Shown: positions 25,629 to 34,793 of the stretch, piece after piece
Layout: each line of letters starts with the position of its first letter
Position numbering within the stretch: the first letter of the stretch is position 1
From: an uncultured Neomegalonema sp.
GTDB taxonomy: Bacteria > Pseudomonadota > Alphaproteobacteria > Rhodobacterales > Rhodobacteraceae
NCBI GenBank assembly: GCA_937995735.1
Contig: CALKIZ010000015.1
Span: forward strand, 16,071 to 80,070
Reading direction: 5' to 3'
DNA: 64,000 nt
The notes under the pieces: model-generated
Database searches by the model: none
Told to the model about the DNA's origin: nothing
What the model saw: only the letters and a program-made list of their open reading frames with translations
Made by a program: the position numbers and the translations under genes

Positions 25629-26666
25629 TTACGTCGGAATCAGCGCCCAATAATCCAGATCGAGAAGCACGCCGGGGGCATATTTTCCGTCTTGGCCGCG
25701 CAGGGTCATGTCCGGCGCATGGTCTTTTGTCGCGACGAGACGAAGGCGGAGGGCGCCTATGTTTGGGGCAGAAAGCGATTGTACATCAAGGACTTCGGAC
25801 CAAGCGTAAACAGTATCTCCGGCGAAACACGGGCTGACATGGCTGCCCGCGTTGATTGCGGCGATGAGCTGCGCATTGGCTAAGCCATTGAAACTTAGTG
25901 CTCTTGCGAGGCTGATGATATGCCCGCCATAGATCAGGCGGCGGCCATCTTCGCGGGCTTGCGTGTTAAAGTGAACTTTCGCAGTATTCTGCCAAAGCCT
26001 TGTTGCCAATAGATGATCTGCTTCTTCTATCGTGACACCATCGACGTGATCGATCTTCTCGCCAATGCTGTAATCGCTCAGCCGGTGCGGTTCTCCCGCA
26101 AGAGCGAAGTCGTAATTCTCAAAAGTCAGACCGTCGGGGATGGTGAGGTCTTCGGCGCTAACCATCTGAGGAAGATCAGGAATTTTTGTTTCCGGCGCGG
26201 TGGCAGTCAGGTCTTTTTTGCGCACCATGACCCAGCGCGCCCATGTCAGCACTGGCTCATCCATTTGGTCTACTGCGGTCGAGCGCACATAGACGATACC
26301 GGTTTTTCCGTTGGAATTTTCTTTTAAACCAATGACTTCCGAGGTTGTTCTAATCGTATCACCCGGATAAATTGGCTTGAGAAACCGGCAATCCGCATAC
26401 CCGAGATTGGCCACCGCATTCAGCGAAACATCCGGAACCGTCTTGCCAAAAGCCACATGGAAAGCGATCAAATCATCGAGCGGGCTTTCGTCGAAGCCGC
26501 TTTGCTGCGCGAAATTATCGGACGAATTTAGGACGAAGCGCGTGGGGTAAAGACTTGTATATAAAGCGCGATCTCCCTCCGTCACTGTACGGGGAGTCGC
26601 GTGGACGAGGATGTCGCCTAACTTGAAATCTTCAAAAAACCGACCCGGATTTGTTTTCGTCGCCAT
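25629..26666 (-). CDS. mch: Mesaconyl-CoA hydratase (beta-methylmalyl-CoA dehydratase), MaoC type
   Basis: Double-hotdog hydratase of the ethylmalonyl-CoA pathway, interconverting mesaconyl-C1-CoA and beta-methylmalyl-CoA. 345 residues, the length of characterised Mch. Seen: NPGRFFEDFKLGDILVHATP, RTVTEGDRALYTSLYPTRF, PLDDLIAFHVAFGKTVPD, SLNAVANLGYADCRF, PIYPGDTIRTTSEVIGLKEN, and in the second hotdog IDHVDGVTIEEADHLLATR and YGGHIISLARALSFNGLANA. The start at 26666 matches the conserved MATKTNPGRF. Other pathway genes (ccr, mcl1, ecm) are not in the window. Presence implies acetyl-CoA assimilation by this pathway or a 3-hydroxypropionate-type branch. Confidence 0.9.
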   Translation of the reverse strand: MATKTNPGRFFEDFKLGDILVHATPRTVTEGDRALYTSLYPTRFVLNSSDNFAQQSGFDESPLDDLIAFHVAFGKTVPDVSLNAVANLGYADCRFLKPIYPGDTIRTTSEVIGLKENSNGKTGIVYVRSTAVDQMDEPVLTWARWVMVRKKDLTATAPETKIPDLPQMVSAEDLTIPDGLTFENYDFALAGEPHRLSDYSIGEKIDHVDGVTIEEADHLLATRLWQNTAKVHFNTQAREDGRRLIYGGHIISLARALSFNGLANAQLIAAINAGSHVSPCFAGDTVYAWSEVLDVQSLSAPNIGALRLRLVATKDHAPDMTLRGQDGKYAPGVLLDLDYWALIPT

Positions 26667-26830
26667 GTCACGCGCCTCACCTGCCTCAATGTTGCGCTGC
26701 ACAGTATTTCGCAAGTGCAAAAAGACAAGTAGGAATTACAGGTTGTTGCTCTGGGTGAGAAAAATGTAATAAATTTAATAGCTTAGGAGATGTGAGCGAA
26801 ATCTGATCCTAGAGGGTGAGTGCGGGACTC

Positions 26831-28264
26831 TCAACTCTCAAACCGCGTGCGGCCTCTGCGATTTTCGTCAATAGGTAGTTCCAGATGCAAAGGCTGATGC
26901 GCGCGCTGAGCGCAGTTCTGACGCGGACACATGCGACAGTTGATCCCGATGGGTGTTGAAAGGTGCGGGTCATTCATCTGATATAACGAAGCATAAATCA
27001 GCTTACTTGCGTGCTCGATTGAACATCCTAGCGTAACTGCGAGTCGATTGTCTTGTGATTGATAACCATAGCTGGGCCGGTCTACTGTCCGGTTGATTGT
27101 AAAATATTTTGACCCGTCCGGCATTTCTACGAATTGCGAAAGCGTCCGCCCCGGTGTGCGAAAGCACAGGTGGATATCCCAGCGCGGACAAGCACCGCCA
27201 TGTTCGGCAAGATGAAAGCCGGTCGCATTAAAGCGCTTTGTAACATTGCCCGCTTTGTCGATACGCAAGAAAAAGAACGGGATACCCTGATCGCCTTCGC
27301 GCTGTAGTGTCGTGGCTCTGTGGCAGGCTTGTTCGAAGGATACACCGAATAACGCGGCAAGGTGATCGAAATCATAGAGGTTGTTTTTCGCTGCGGTTAA
27401 GAACGTATCGTAAGGCATCAGCGTCGCGGCGGCAAAGTAATTTGCGAGTTCAACCCTGCATCTGGCTTGTCCCCGCTGGTCGTTGATACCCGCCTCGTCA
27501 ATCACGGCATCAATCGTATCACCATAGCAGAGCAACCCAAGCACATGGGTGAGTTGAAAAACTCTGTTCGGATAATCGAGAATATCAGAGATCAGGATGC
27601 GTTTCCCTGCCTCGTCATAATAACGCAGGGTATCTGGCAGATCGGTCACGGGAACGGGGACAACTGCGATTCCATAATCATGATCAAGGCGTCTTTTCAG
27701 ATATGAATAGACCTCATCTGTCGCGATTTTCTCACCGCTCCGGAATTCTTCGGCAGCGATTTCCAACGCGGGAAAGTGGTTGTGTTTATTACGAAAGAGG
27801 TCATGGACTATCGCTTCTGGCGTGACGCTGAACATGGGCTGTGCGGCGGCGGCCTCAAGAGAATCCGCCGTCAAAATCCGCTCACTGAGCACGCGGTAAT
27901 TTTTGTGTAAGCGGAGCATATTCCGTGCGAGCTTTGGGCAATGGTCGAGCGCAGCACGGAGTTCTTGTAGGTCGGCTTTTTCGTCACCGAATATCGGGTC
28001 TTGCATCGCATTCCGAAGGTCGGCGAGTAAGTTTGGTGTATCGTCCTCAACCAAGTCGCGCCAATCGACACCGTAGACATCAGAGAAACGCATCAGCACT
28101 TGCAGCGAGAGGCTTCGCTGATTGTTTTCCAATAAATTGATGTAGGTTGCGCTGATCCCTAATGACTGAGCCATTGCTGCCTGTGTTTCGCCGCGTTCCT
28201 TACGAAGTTCCCGCAGGCGGGGGCCGACGAAAGTTTTCTTGTTCGGGACCTTGGCATTGATCAT
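26831..28264 (-). CDS. ScfR/RamB-like short-chain acyl-CoA responsive regulator
   Basis: 477 residues in the short-chain fatty acyl-CoA regulator family, which includes PccR and RamB and controls propionyl-CoA, acetate and glyoxylate metabolism genes. HTH_3 domain at about 10-70: GPRLRELRKERGETQAAMAQ, GISATYINLLENNQRSLS. A peptidase-M78-like domain follows (about 190-290), in which the HExxH motif is replaced (LTHVLGLLCYG), as in non-proteolytic members. The C-terminal domain ends in the cysteine cluster NCRMCPRQNCAQRAHQP. The start at 28264 has GGAG upstream. It lies between mch and a divergent aminotransferase gene, with a dyad in the 169-base gap, so both are candidate targets. Confidence 0.9.
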   Translation of the reverse strand: MINAKVPNKKTFVGPRLRELRKERGETQAAMAQSLGISATYINLLENNQRSLSLQVLMRFSDVYGVDWRDLVEDDTPNLLADLRNAMQDPIFGDEKADLQELRAALDHCPKLARNMLRLHKNYRVLSERILTADSLEAAAAQPMFSVTPEAIVHDLFRNKHNHFPALEIAAEEFRSGEKIATDEVYSYLKRRLDHDYGIAVVPVPVTDLPDTLRYYDEAGKRILISDILDYPNRVFQLTHVLGLLCYGDTIDAVIDEAGINDQRGQARCRVELANYFAAATLMPYDTFLTAAKNNLYDFDHLAALFGVSFEQACHRATTLQREGDQGIPFFFLRIDKAGNVTKRFNATGFHLAEHGGACPRWDIHLCFRTPGRTLSQFVEMPDGSKYFTINRTVDRPSYGYQSQDNRLAVTLGCSIEHASKLIYASLYQMNDPHLSTPIGINCRMCPRQNCAQRAHQPLHLELPIDENRRGRTRFES

Positions 28265-28292
28265 GGATGCGATCTCCATAACACGTGATGTG

Positions 28293-28328
28293 AATTTACA
28301 ATATTACATTTGTAACTGGAAGTAAATT
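28293..28328. promoter_or_regulatory. Nested dyads between the ScfR-like and aminotransferase genes
   Basis: An inner 12-base palindrome TTACATTTGTAA (28304-28315) is flanked by outer arms AATTTAC (28293-28299) and GTAAATT (28322-28328), nearly concentric. It lies about midway between the divergent starts. TTAC/GTAA half-sites are thus repeated four times. Likely the operator of the ScfR-like protein, by position only. Confidence 0.55.
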
Positions 28329-28433
28329 ACACACTTATCAACTCAACTCGGTTTTGCTGTTATTACCTTCAACAAAACGCTTTAGCTGCCGCATCGGAAA
28401 CGACACAAATGTCGCACCACTGTGGAGGAAGCT

Positions 28434-29630
28434 ATGCGTAACGGATCAACACACCTGTTCATTCCCGGACCGACGAACGTTCCTGAAGCCGTAAGGCAAG
28501 CGATGAACGTGCCTATGCAAGATATGCGTGCCCCTGATTTTGCCGATCTGACATTGCCCTTGTTTGCCGGTTTGAAAAAAGTATTCAAGACGGATAGCCG
28601 CGTGTTTCTGTTCCCCGGTTCCGGTACGGGTGCATGGGAAGCTGCAATTTCCAACACATTAAACGTCGGTGATAAGGTGTTGATCTCACGCTTTGGTCAG
28701 TTCAGTCACCTCTGGGTCGATATGTGCGAACGCCTTGGACTCGATGTCGTCTGCCTTGACGTGGAGTGGGGCGAGGGTGTGCCGCTTGATGAGTATGCTA
28801 AAGTTCTAGAAGCAGATATTACACACGAAATCCGCGCCGTCTTCGCAACGCAGAACGAGACGGCCACGGGTGTCACCTCCGATATCGAGGGTGTGCGTCG
28901 GGTGCTCGATGCGGCAGGGCATCCCGCATTGCTGTTTGTGGATGGGGTCAGCTCGATTGCCTCGATTGATTTCCGTATGGACGAGTGGGGCGTTGATCTG
29001 GCCGTCGCGGGATCGCAAACAGGCTTCATGATGCCCGCAGGGTTGTCGATGTTGGGCGTGAGTGAAAAGGCGTTCGAGGCGCACAAGACAGCCACAATGG
29101 CGCGTTGTTATTTTTCGTTCGAGGACATGCTGAAACTAAATGATGACGGTTATTTCCCTTACACGCCGCCAACACAGCTTTTTTACGGCCTTAAAAAGTC
29201 TCTGGAGTTGATCGAAGAAGAGGGACTCGAAAACATCTTCGCTCGCCACAACCGCCTTGCAACAGGTGTGCGCCGCGCCGTCGCCGCCTGGGACGGATGC
29301 CGCCTGTGCGCGACAGAGCCGAAATGGTATTCCGATACTGTCTCTGCGATTGTTGTCCCTGAAGAGGTTGATGCAAAGCAGGTTCTTTCGGTTGGTTATC
29401 ACAAATACCGCACGAGCTTTGGCGCAGGCCTCGCGCGTTTAACGGGCAAAGTTTTCCGCATCGGCCATCTTGGTGATCTCAACGAAGTGATGTGCCTTGC
29501 CGCTGTCGGCTCGGCTGAAATGGCGCTTGTGGAAGCGGGTGCTAAGATCGAACTTGGGTCGGGTGTTGCTGCGGCTCAAGCGTATTACACCGATACCAAT
29601 ACCAGCGCGCTACGAATTGTTGCCGAATAA
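28434..29630 (+). CDS. Class V aminotransferase homologue (BhcA/SGAT-like) lacking the PLP lysine
   Basis: 398 residues, similar in layout to aspartate- or serine-glyoxylate aminotransferases. Seen: LFIPGPTNVPEAVRQAM, FPGSGTGAWEAAISNTLNVG, TQNETATGVTSDIEGVRRVL, LFVDGVSSIASIDFRMDEWG, FRIGHLGDLNEVMCLAAVGS. The motif that should carry the Schiff-base lysine reads AGSQTGFMMPAGL: Thr196 (codon ACA, 29019-29021) stands where the paralogue at 13695-14873 has Lys196. AAA to ACA is a single-base change, so recent loss, a true non-aminotransferase variant or a base error are all possible. The start at 28434 has GGAGGA six bases upstream. Divergent from the ScfR-like regulator. Confidence 0.88.
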   Translation: MRNGSTHLFIPGPTNVPEAVRQAMNVPMQDMRAPDFADLTLPLFAGLKKVFKTDSRVFLFPGSGTGAWEAAISNTLNVGDKVLISRFGQFSHLWVDMCERLGLDVVCLDVEWGEGVPLDEYAKVLEADITHEIRAVFATQNETATGVTSDIEGVRRVLDAAGHPALLFVDGVSSIASIDFRMDEWGVDLAVAGSQTGFMMPAGLSMLGVSEKAFEAHKTATMARCYFSFEDMLKLNDDGYFPYTPPTQLFYGLKKSLELIEEEGLENIFARHNRLATGVRRAVAAWDGCRLCATEPKWYSDTVSAIVVPEEVDAKQVLSVGYHKYRTSFGAGLARLTGKVFRIGHLGDLNEVMCLAAVGSAEMALVEAGAKIELGSGVAAAQAYYTDTNTSALRIVAE

Positions 29631-30010
29631 GAGAAGTCCCGGAAATAAAGTTCTAACTGTCGTCGCTCCAAACTGGGCGGCGATTTTTTGTGAGAGCGTG
29701 ATACTGTCGGAGCAGATGGCGTCATTGATGGTGACCCAAACGTAATGACGCAATGCCGATGGCAGCTCTTGCTGGTATGGAAGACTCCTGTGATTGCCCA
29801 TCCAATCGTACCTTTGAAGCCTACCGCACCATCCGTCACGTCATCGGTCATGCTTGTAAGAAATGTATCATACAGTCCGTTATCATTTCGCTGACCTGAC
29901 TTTTAAATTGAATTCATGCCCCTCAATCTGGACGTTGCAGAATAACTGAGGTCTTGACGTTGCCATTATAGTGCGCAGTTTGGTCATGAATTTCAGTAGG
30001 GGAAAATCAT
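29631..30010. other. Intergenic region, no recognisable gene
   Basis: 380 bases between two plus-strand genes. Frames of 60-90 codons exist on both strands (for example 29585-29851 minus), but they show no family motif and no ribosome site. Before 30011 there is a GTAGGGGAAAA stretch that can serve as ribosome site for the SDR gene. I see nothing else. Confidence 0.4.
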
Positions 30011-30718
30011 ATGAATGTTTCAGGCAAGAAGGCCGTCGTGTTTGGCGGGACATCCGGCATAGGCTTGGCAACGACGAAGATGCTTGCCGAGGGCGGGGCT
30101 ACGGTGGTTGCCATCAGTCGCGATCCGTCAAAAGCCGGAGATTTACCGCCCAGTGTAACCGTAGAGTCCTGTGATGTAACTGATTCCGCCGCGATGGAGT
30201 CTATGCTCAGCAAGCTGGCCCCCTTTGATATTCTGGTCAGTGCGGCGACGGGTGGTAGCCGCGCAATAGGACCTTTTCTTGAGATGGATATGGAGGGCTA
30301 CAAAGCTTCATTCGATAAGCTTTGGGGCTATGCCAATGTTGTCCGTTATGGGGCAAAGCATGTCACGGATGGCGGATCGATCACACTCGTCTCCGGTGCG
30401 CCAGCCCGTAACTGCCGTCCCGGTCAGATCGCTCTGTCTTCTGTCGGTGGAGCCGTTGAAGCCATGACCCGCGCTGTCGCTCGCGAAGTCGCACCGCGCA
30501 TCCGTGTGAATGTCGTCTCTCCCGGAACCATTGATACGCCGATGGTCGCGCTGCAAGGTGAAGAGCGGGATGCGCTTTACACTAAAATGACCGCTGACAA
30601 CCTGATCCCCCGCGCTGGAACCGCTGAAGAAGTTGCTGAAGGCATCATGTTTGTCATTAAAAACGATTTCGTTAGTGGAACTACGATTGATGTCGATGGC
30701 GGCTGGTTGTTGAGCTGA
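30011..30718 (+). CDS. Short-chain dehydrogenase/reductase (SDR) family oxidoreductase
   Basis: 235 residues, classical SDR length. Seen: cofactor motif GGTSGIGLATTKMLAEGG (TGxxxGxG variant), DVTDSAAMESML, and DILVSAATGGS where NAAG is usual, so the conserved Asn is replaced. The catalytic Ser lies in SITLVSGAPARN, but at the position of the YxxxK pair the sequence is RPGQIALSSVGGAVEAMTRAV, with Tyr absent and Lys not evident. The C-terminal part has NVVSPGTIDTPM. The changed catalytic residues suggest an atypical or non-reductase member. It is 41 bases upstream of the next dehydrogenase, likely one operon. Confidence 0.85.
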   Translation: MNVSGKKAVVFGGTSGIGLATTKMLAEGGATVVAISRDPSKAGDLPPSVTVESCDVTDSAAMESMLSKLAPFDILVSAATGGSRAIGPFLEMDMEGYKASFDKLWGYANVVRYGAKHVTDGGSITLVSGAPARNCRPGQIALSSVGGAVEAMTRAVAREVAPRIRVNVVSPGTIDTPMVALQGEERDALYTKMTADNLIPRAGTAEEVAEGIMFVIKNDFVSGTTIDVDGGWLLS

Positions 30719-30759
30719 ATAAAGTTGGCAGCGGTCCGTCCGCTCAAAAGGATGTTAAG

Positions 30760-31638
30760 ATGACAAAAATTGGATTCATCGGGCTTGGGCTGATGGGGAA
30801 CGCTATGGTGTCCCGATTGCTCGACAAGGGCTATGATTTGACAGTCCTCGCCAACCGCAGCCGCGCAAATGTAGAGGCCGCCGTTGCGCGTGGCGCTACA
30901 GAAGTAACAACACCAAAGGCGCTCGCCGAAGCCAGTGACATCGTGATGCTGTGTGTGGACACATCGCAGAGTGTGGAAGCCCGGATGCGCGGGGTTGATG
31001 GTATCATCGCGGGGGTAAAGGCGGGAACAACTGTCATTGATTTCGGCACATCGCTTCCGGCTTCCACCCGTGTCTTGGCCGAGGAAGTCGCGAAAGCCGG
31101 AGGCGCTTATCTGGATGCTCCCCTCGGAAGAACGCCGCAACATGCATTCGATGGCTTGCTCAACATCATGTGCGCAGGGGACAAGACTGCGTTTGATCGC
31201 GTCGAGCCTGTATTGAAAGACTTGGGCGAAAACGTCTTTCACCTTGGGGCATCCGGCGCAGGGCATACCATCAAACTGTTGAACAACTTTTTCGGCATGA
31301 CCGTGGCAAATGCGATGGCTGAAGTTATGGCAATTGCGGATCAGGCAGGCGTTGACCGCAAACAAGCGCATGAGGTTATGGCGGCGGGACCGCTCCACTC
31401 CATGATGATGGACCTTGTTGCCGCGTATGGCGTTGATGGAGACTCCTCGAAGCTTGCCTTCTCGATCGAGAACGCAGCGAAAGACCTCGGTTATTATCGC
31501 CAGATGGTCAGAGATGCCGGTGCGGAAAGCGTGATGGCAGTCCCCGCAGCCGAGGCGATGGCGGATGCGTCGAATACGATGGGCGACCGCATGGTTTCTG
31601 AAATGGTGGATTACTATACGAAACGGTTCGAGGCTTAG
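30760..31638 (+). CDS. NAD(P)-dependent beta-hydroxyacid dehydrogenase (HIBADH/GarR family)
   Basis: 292 residues; oxidises or reduces beta-hydroxyacids such as 3-hydroxyisobutyrate or tartronate semialdehyde. Seen: dinucleotide motif IGFIGLGLMGNAMVSRLL, IVMLCVDTSQSVEARM, catalytic-Lys motif GAGHTIKLLNNFFGM, and helical C-terminal domain. The substrate-binding motif, usually DAPVSGGxxGA, reads DAPLGRTPQHAFDG, so the natural substrate may differ from the model enzymes. It follows the SDR gene closely. A role in C3/C4 acid handling with the upstream aminotransferase-like gene is inference. Confidence 0.9.
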   Translation: MTKIGFIGLGLMGNAMVSRLLDKGYDLTVLANRSRANVEAAVARGATEVTTPKALAEASDIVMLCVDTSQSVEARMRGVDGIIAGVKAGTTVIDFGTSLPASTRVLAEEVAKAGGAYLDAPLGRTPQHAFDGLLNIMCAGDKTAFDRVEPVLKDLGENVFHLGASGAGHTIKLLNNFFGMTVANAMAEVMAIADQAGVDRKQAHEVMAAGPLHSMMMDLVAAYGVDGDSSKLAFSIENAAKDLGYYRQMVRDAGAESVMAVPAAEAMADASNTMGDRMVSEMVDYYTKRFEA

Positions 31639-31690
31639 AGAACAGAAAAACCCGAGACTGTAGTTTGCTGGCACGCCTTGGTATGGATAA

Positions 31691-32863
<1,173 letters not shown>

Positions 32864-32936
32864 TCTAAGATTTATAATTGGCGGGTGCGTGTTGCTTGAG
32901 GAATAGGGCCAGCGAAGTCGAGTGATATAATAAAAA

Positions 32937-32970
32937 AAGAACGCTGCGGCCCCCCGGCCACAGCGTTCTT
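32937..32970 (-). terminator. Strong hairpin with U tract, minus strand (also near tgt 3' end)
   Basis: Arms 32937-32951 and 32956-32970 form a 14-pair stem with one C/A mismatch and a short C-rich loop. On the plus strand seven A residues lie just before the left arm, so the minus-strand transcript ends in a U run. It would end transcription from the TetR gene about 255 bases upstream; on the plus strand it is only a 3' hairpin for tgt. Confidence 0.78.
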
Positions 32971-33028
32971 GGATGAAAGAGCGCCCTCAGTCAGTACATA
33001 CCCTCGTTAGACTGACTCTCTTCACTCC

Positions 33029-33110
33029 TGTGAAACGTGCCCCGATTTTTTATAATGTGTGTTGGACGCCCACCCAGAGTTTTCCAACACACATATTTTT
33101 GCGTTTCACA
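33029..33110. repeat. Nested inverted repeats in the tgt-TetR gap
   Basis: Outer arms 33029-33037 and 33102-33110 (nine bases, perfect) enclose inner arms 33055-33066 and 33083-33094 (twelve bases, perfect, ATGTGTGTTGGA and complement) with a 16-base loop. On the plus strand ATTTTT follows the inner stem. It could fold as a long stem-loop RNA or serve as a second terminator facing the other way. Confidence 0.6.
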
Positions 33111-33225
33111 CGTCAAAGCGCATTGCGCTTTTTATGCAGCCGTTCGCCTTCTTTTGTCGGGCAGCGCTTGTCGGGTGCGACTCTTGCGTTCGCTTGTCCC
33201 GCGCTTATTGCGGCTGCACCTCACG

Positions 33226-33840
33226 TTAGTGTGCCGATGCTTCCGCGCCCGCGCGAACTGGGCCAAACGAAGCAACAGCAGTTTTCGCATCGAAGATTGG
33301 CGTTTGATCGACAACGCATCCCGCTTGTTTCAGCAGAGCGTAACCGTGCCAACCTGACCAGATACCGGCAACAATGCGATCGACTTCTTCTGGCGAACGC
33401 GCTTCTTTAACAGTTGCGGATACGGCATCGTAGAGCGGACGCAAAGCTACCTTCAGGCCATCACGGACAACGCTTGGCATTGCTCCGTCATGCTCTTCCG
33501 TGCGGAAGGCAAGGTTGAATTCGCCTGATTTTTCTTCTGCGAAAGCGATGTAGGAACGACCCAGCAAAGCAACAAGTGATTCTGGGCTGCTTGCTGCCGC
33601 TGCTGCTGTTGTCATTTCTCCGGTCAACTCTTCAACAGCTTGAACCTGAAGGTAAGTGACAATATCGGCTTTGTTCTCGAAGTAGGTGTAGAGGCTCATT
33701 GCGCTCATGCCGACTTCTTTTGCGATACCGCGAATTGTTACCTTTTCAGCGCCGTGCTCGTCCATGATGCGGCGCGCTGCGACAGCAGCCTTCTCGCGAA
33801 CAACTGATTTCTCTTCTTCTGTAAGTGGCTTACGTGGCAT
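33226..33840 (-). CDS. TetR/AcrR-family transcriptional regulator
   Basis: 204 residues. HTH at about 14-60: KAAVAARRIMDEHGAEKVTI, IAKEVGMSAMSLYTYFENKA, typical of TetR. The ligand-binding half has TEEHDGAMPSVVRDG and a TetR_C-like GIWSGWHGYALL near residue 165. A canonical ATG at 33840 opens it. Upstream (33841-33905) two imperfect copies of a GGGT-x-CCCGACC element about 40 bases apart could be an autoregulatory site. No neighbour is an evident target; bioY lies upstream in the same direction. Confidence 0.93.
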   Translation of the reverse strand: MPRKPLTEEEKSVVREKAAVAARRIMDEHGAEKVTIRGIAKEVGMSAMSLYTYFENKADIVTYLQVQAVEELTGEMTTAAAAASSPESLVALLGRSYIAFAEEKSGEFNLAFRTEEHDGAMPSVVRDGLKVALRPLYDAVSATVKEARSPEEVDRIVAGIWSGWHGYALLKQAGCVVDQTPIFDAKTAVASFGPVRAGAEASAH

Positions 33841-34051
33841 AGTTGGGTCCCCCGACCTGTTTTCTCTTTTGTCCCGAGCAGTCTGGGTGTCCCGACCCGT
33901 CCTGCAATGGATGTACTATGGGAGAAAAACTTGGGGATATTCTTAATGCGCACGACAAAATTCGATTTTATAATAGAAAAAATGTCGATTATTTAGAGTA
34001 AACGGAAATAAACTCTAATTTCTTTTTTAACGTTAACTGGTATTTACCATG
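33841..34051. other. Upstream region of the TetR gene
   Basis: 211 bases, AT-rich in its distal half. Contains the imperfect direct repeats near 33845 and 33886 (GGGT, then CCCGACC) and no coding evidence. Probably the TetR promoter. Confidence 0.4.
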
Positions 34052-34077
34052 CAAAAGGGCCAAAATCGGCCCTTTTG
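34052..34077 (-). terminator. Terminator-like hairpin after bioY
   Basis: Ten-base perfect arms (CAAAAGGGCC, 34052-34061, and its complement, 34068-34077) with a six-base loop, 18 bases after the bioY stop. The right arm supplies a CCCTTTTG end on the minus strand, a common form of terminator with the U run inside the stem. Confidence 0.78.
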
Positions 34078-34095
34078 AGATTTTATCTGCGGAGG

Positions 34096-34698
34096 TTACT
34101 TCTTGTACAACGTCCAAAGTGTAGGCATCACGATCGCGGCAAGTGCGAGCTTTAATGCATCCCCGACAAGGAAAGGCGTCAAACCATTGGCAATGGTCCA
34201 GCTCCAACCTTGTGAATAGCTCTGTAAATTAAGCCATACGAGGCCGGGAACGTAAATCAAAACGCTCCCGATAAGCATTGCCAACGCCATTGATGGGATC
34301 GAACGGTCCCATCCTTTGCGCGCGAGCCAGCCCAAGACACCTGCTGCGAGAACAAATCCAACAAGATACCCGCCAGAACCGCCCATCATATACTCGAGGC
34401 CGTTCTTTTCTGCCGTGGATGACGTGAAAATGTCAAAACCCAGAGCACCAACCGCTAAATAAGCCAGCATTGTCGTGATGCCCAGTCCTGCGCCATAGGC
34501 CGCGCCAACCGTCAAAACGACAAAGGTTTGCATTGTAATAGGCACAGGCCACATCGGAATACGCACCTTTGCGGCAATCGCCATTGCGACGACACCAAGC
34601 GAAACCAGAATAGCGGCGCGCATCCAGCGGGCTGCATCTGTGTCTTTCGATGGCCAGAGAACTTGTGAGAGTGTTGGAGCGGTTGCGGCGCTTTGCAT
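34096..34698 (-). CDS. bioY: Biotin transporter BioY
   Basis: S component for biotin uptake at the inner membrane, 200 residues with six hydrophobic segments. Seen: VRIPMWPVPITMQTFVVLTV (family hallmark of the P-P-ITMQT loop), GALGFDIF, GGSGGYLVGF, and NGLTPFLVGDALKLALAAIV near the end. Only BioY is encoded here; ATPase and EcfT subunits (bioMN) are absent, as in many alphaproteobacteria where solitary BioY can transport biotin. No BioR-like TTATmKATAA site was found in the 95-base upstream gap. Confidence 0.95.
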   Translation of the reverse strand: MQSAATAPTLSQVLWPSKDTDAARWMRAAILVSLGVVAMAIAAKVRIPMWPVPITMQTFVVLTVGAAYGAGLGITTMLAYLAVGALGFDIFTSSTAEKNGLEYMMGGSGGYLVGFVLAAGVLGWLARKGWDRSIPSMALAMLIGSVLIYVPGLVWLNLQSYSQGWSWTIANGLTPFLVGDALKLALAAIVMPTLWTLYKK

Positions 34699-34793
34699 GA
34701 GCGTCCCTCTATATCATTGGCGAGCCTTACGGCACTTTCGCGCAAGATGTACTGGAGCGGTTCGATTTTGCAAGAGCGAGAATTAGGGTTCTG

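Noticed and set aside
29631..30010. Suspected insertion-sequence remnant
   Set aside because: No terminal inverted repeats, target duplication or transposase motif could be found by eye.
33132..33314. Small basic reading frame overlapping the TetR 3' end
   Set aside because: Arg-rich composition without family motif, overlapping a supported gene; likely spurious.
34699..34793. Biotin-type operator or riboswitch upstream of bioY
   Set aside because: No BioR-like TTATmKATAA palindrome and no conserved riboswitch core seen in the short gap.
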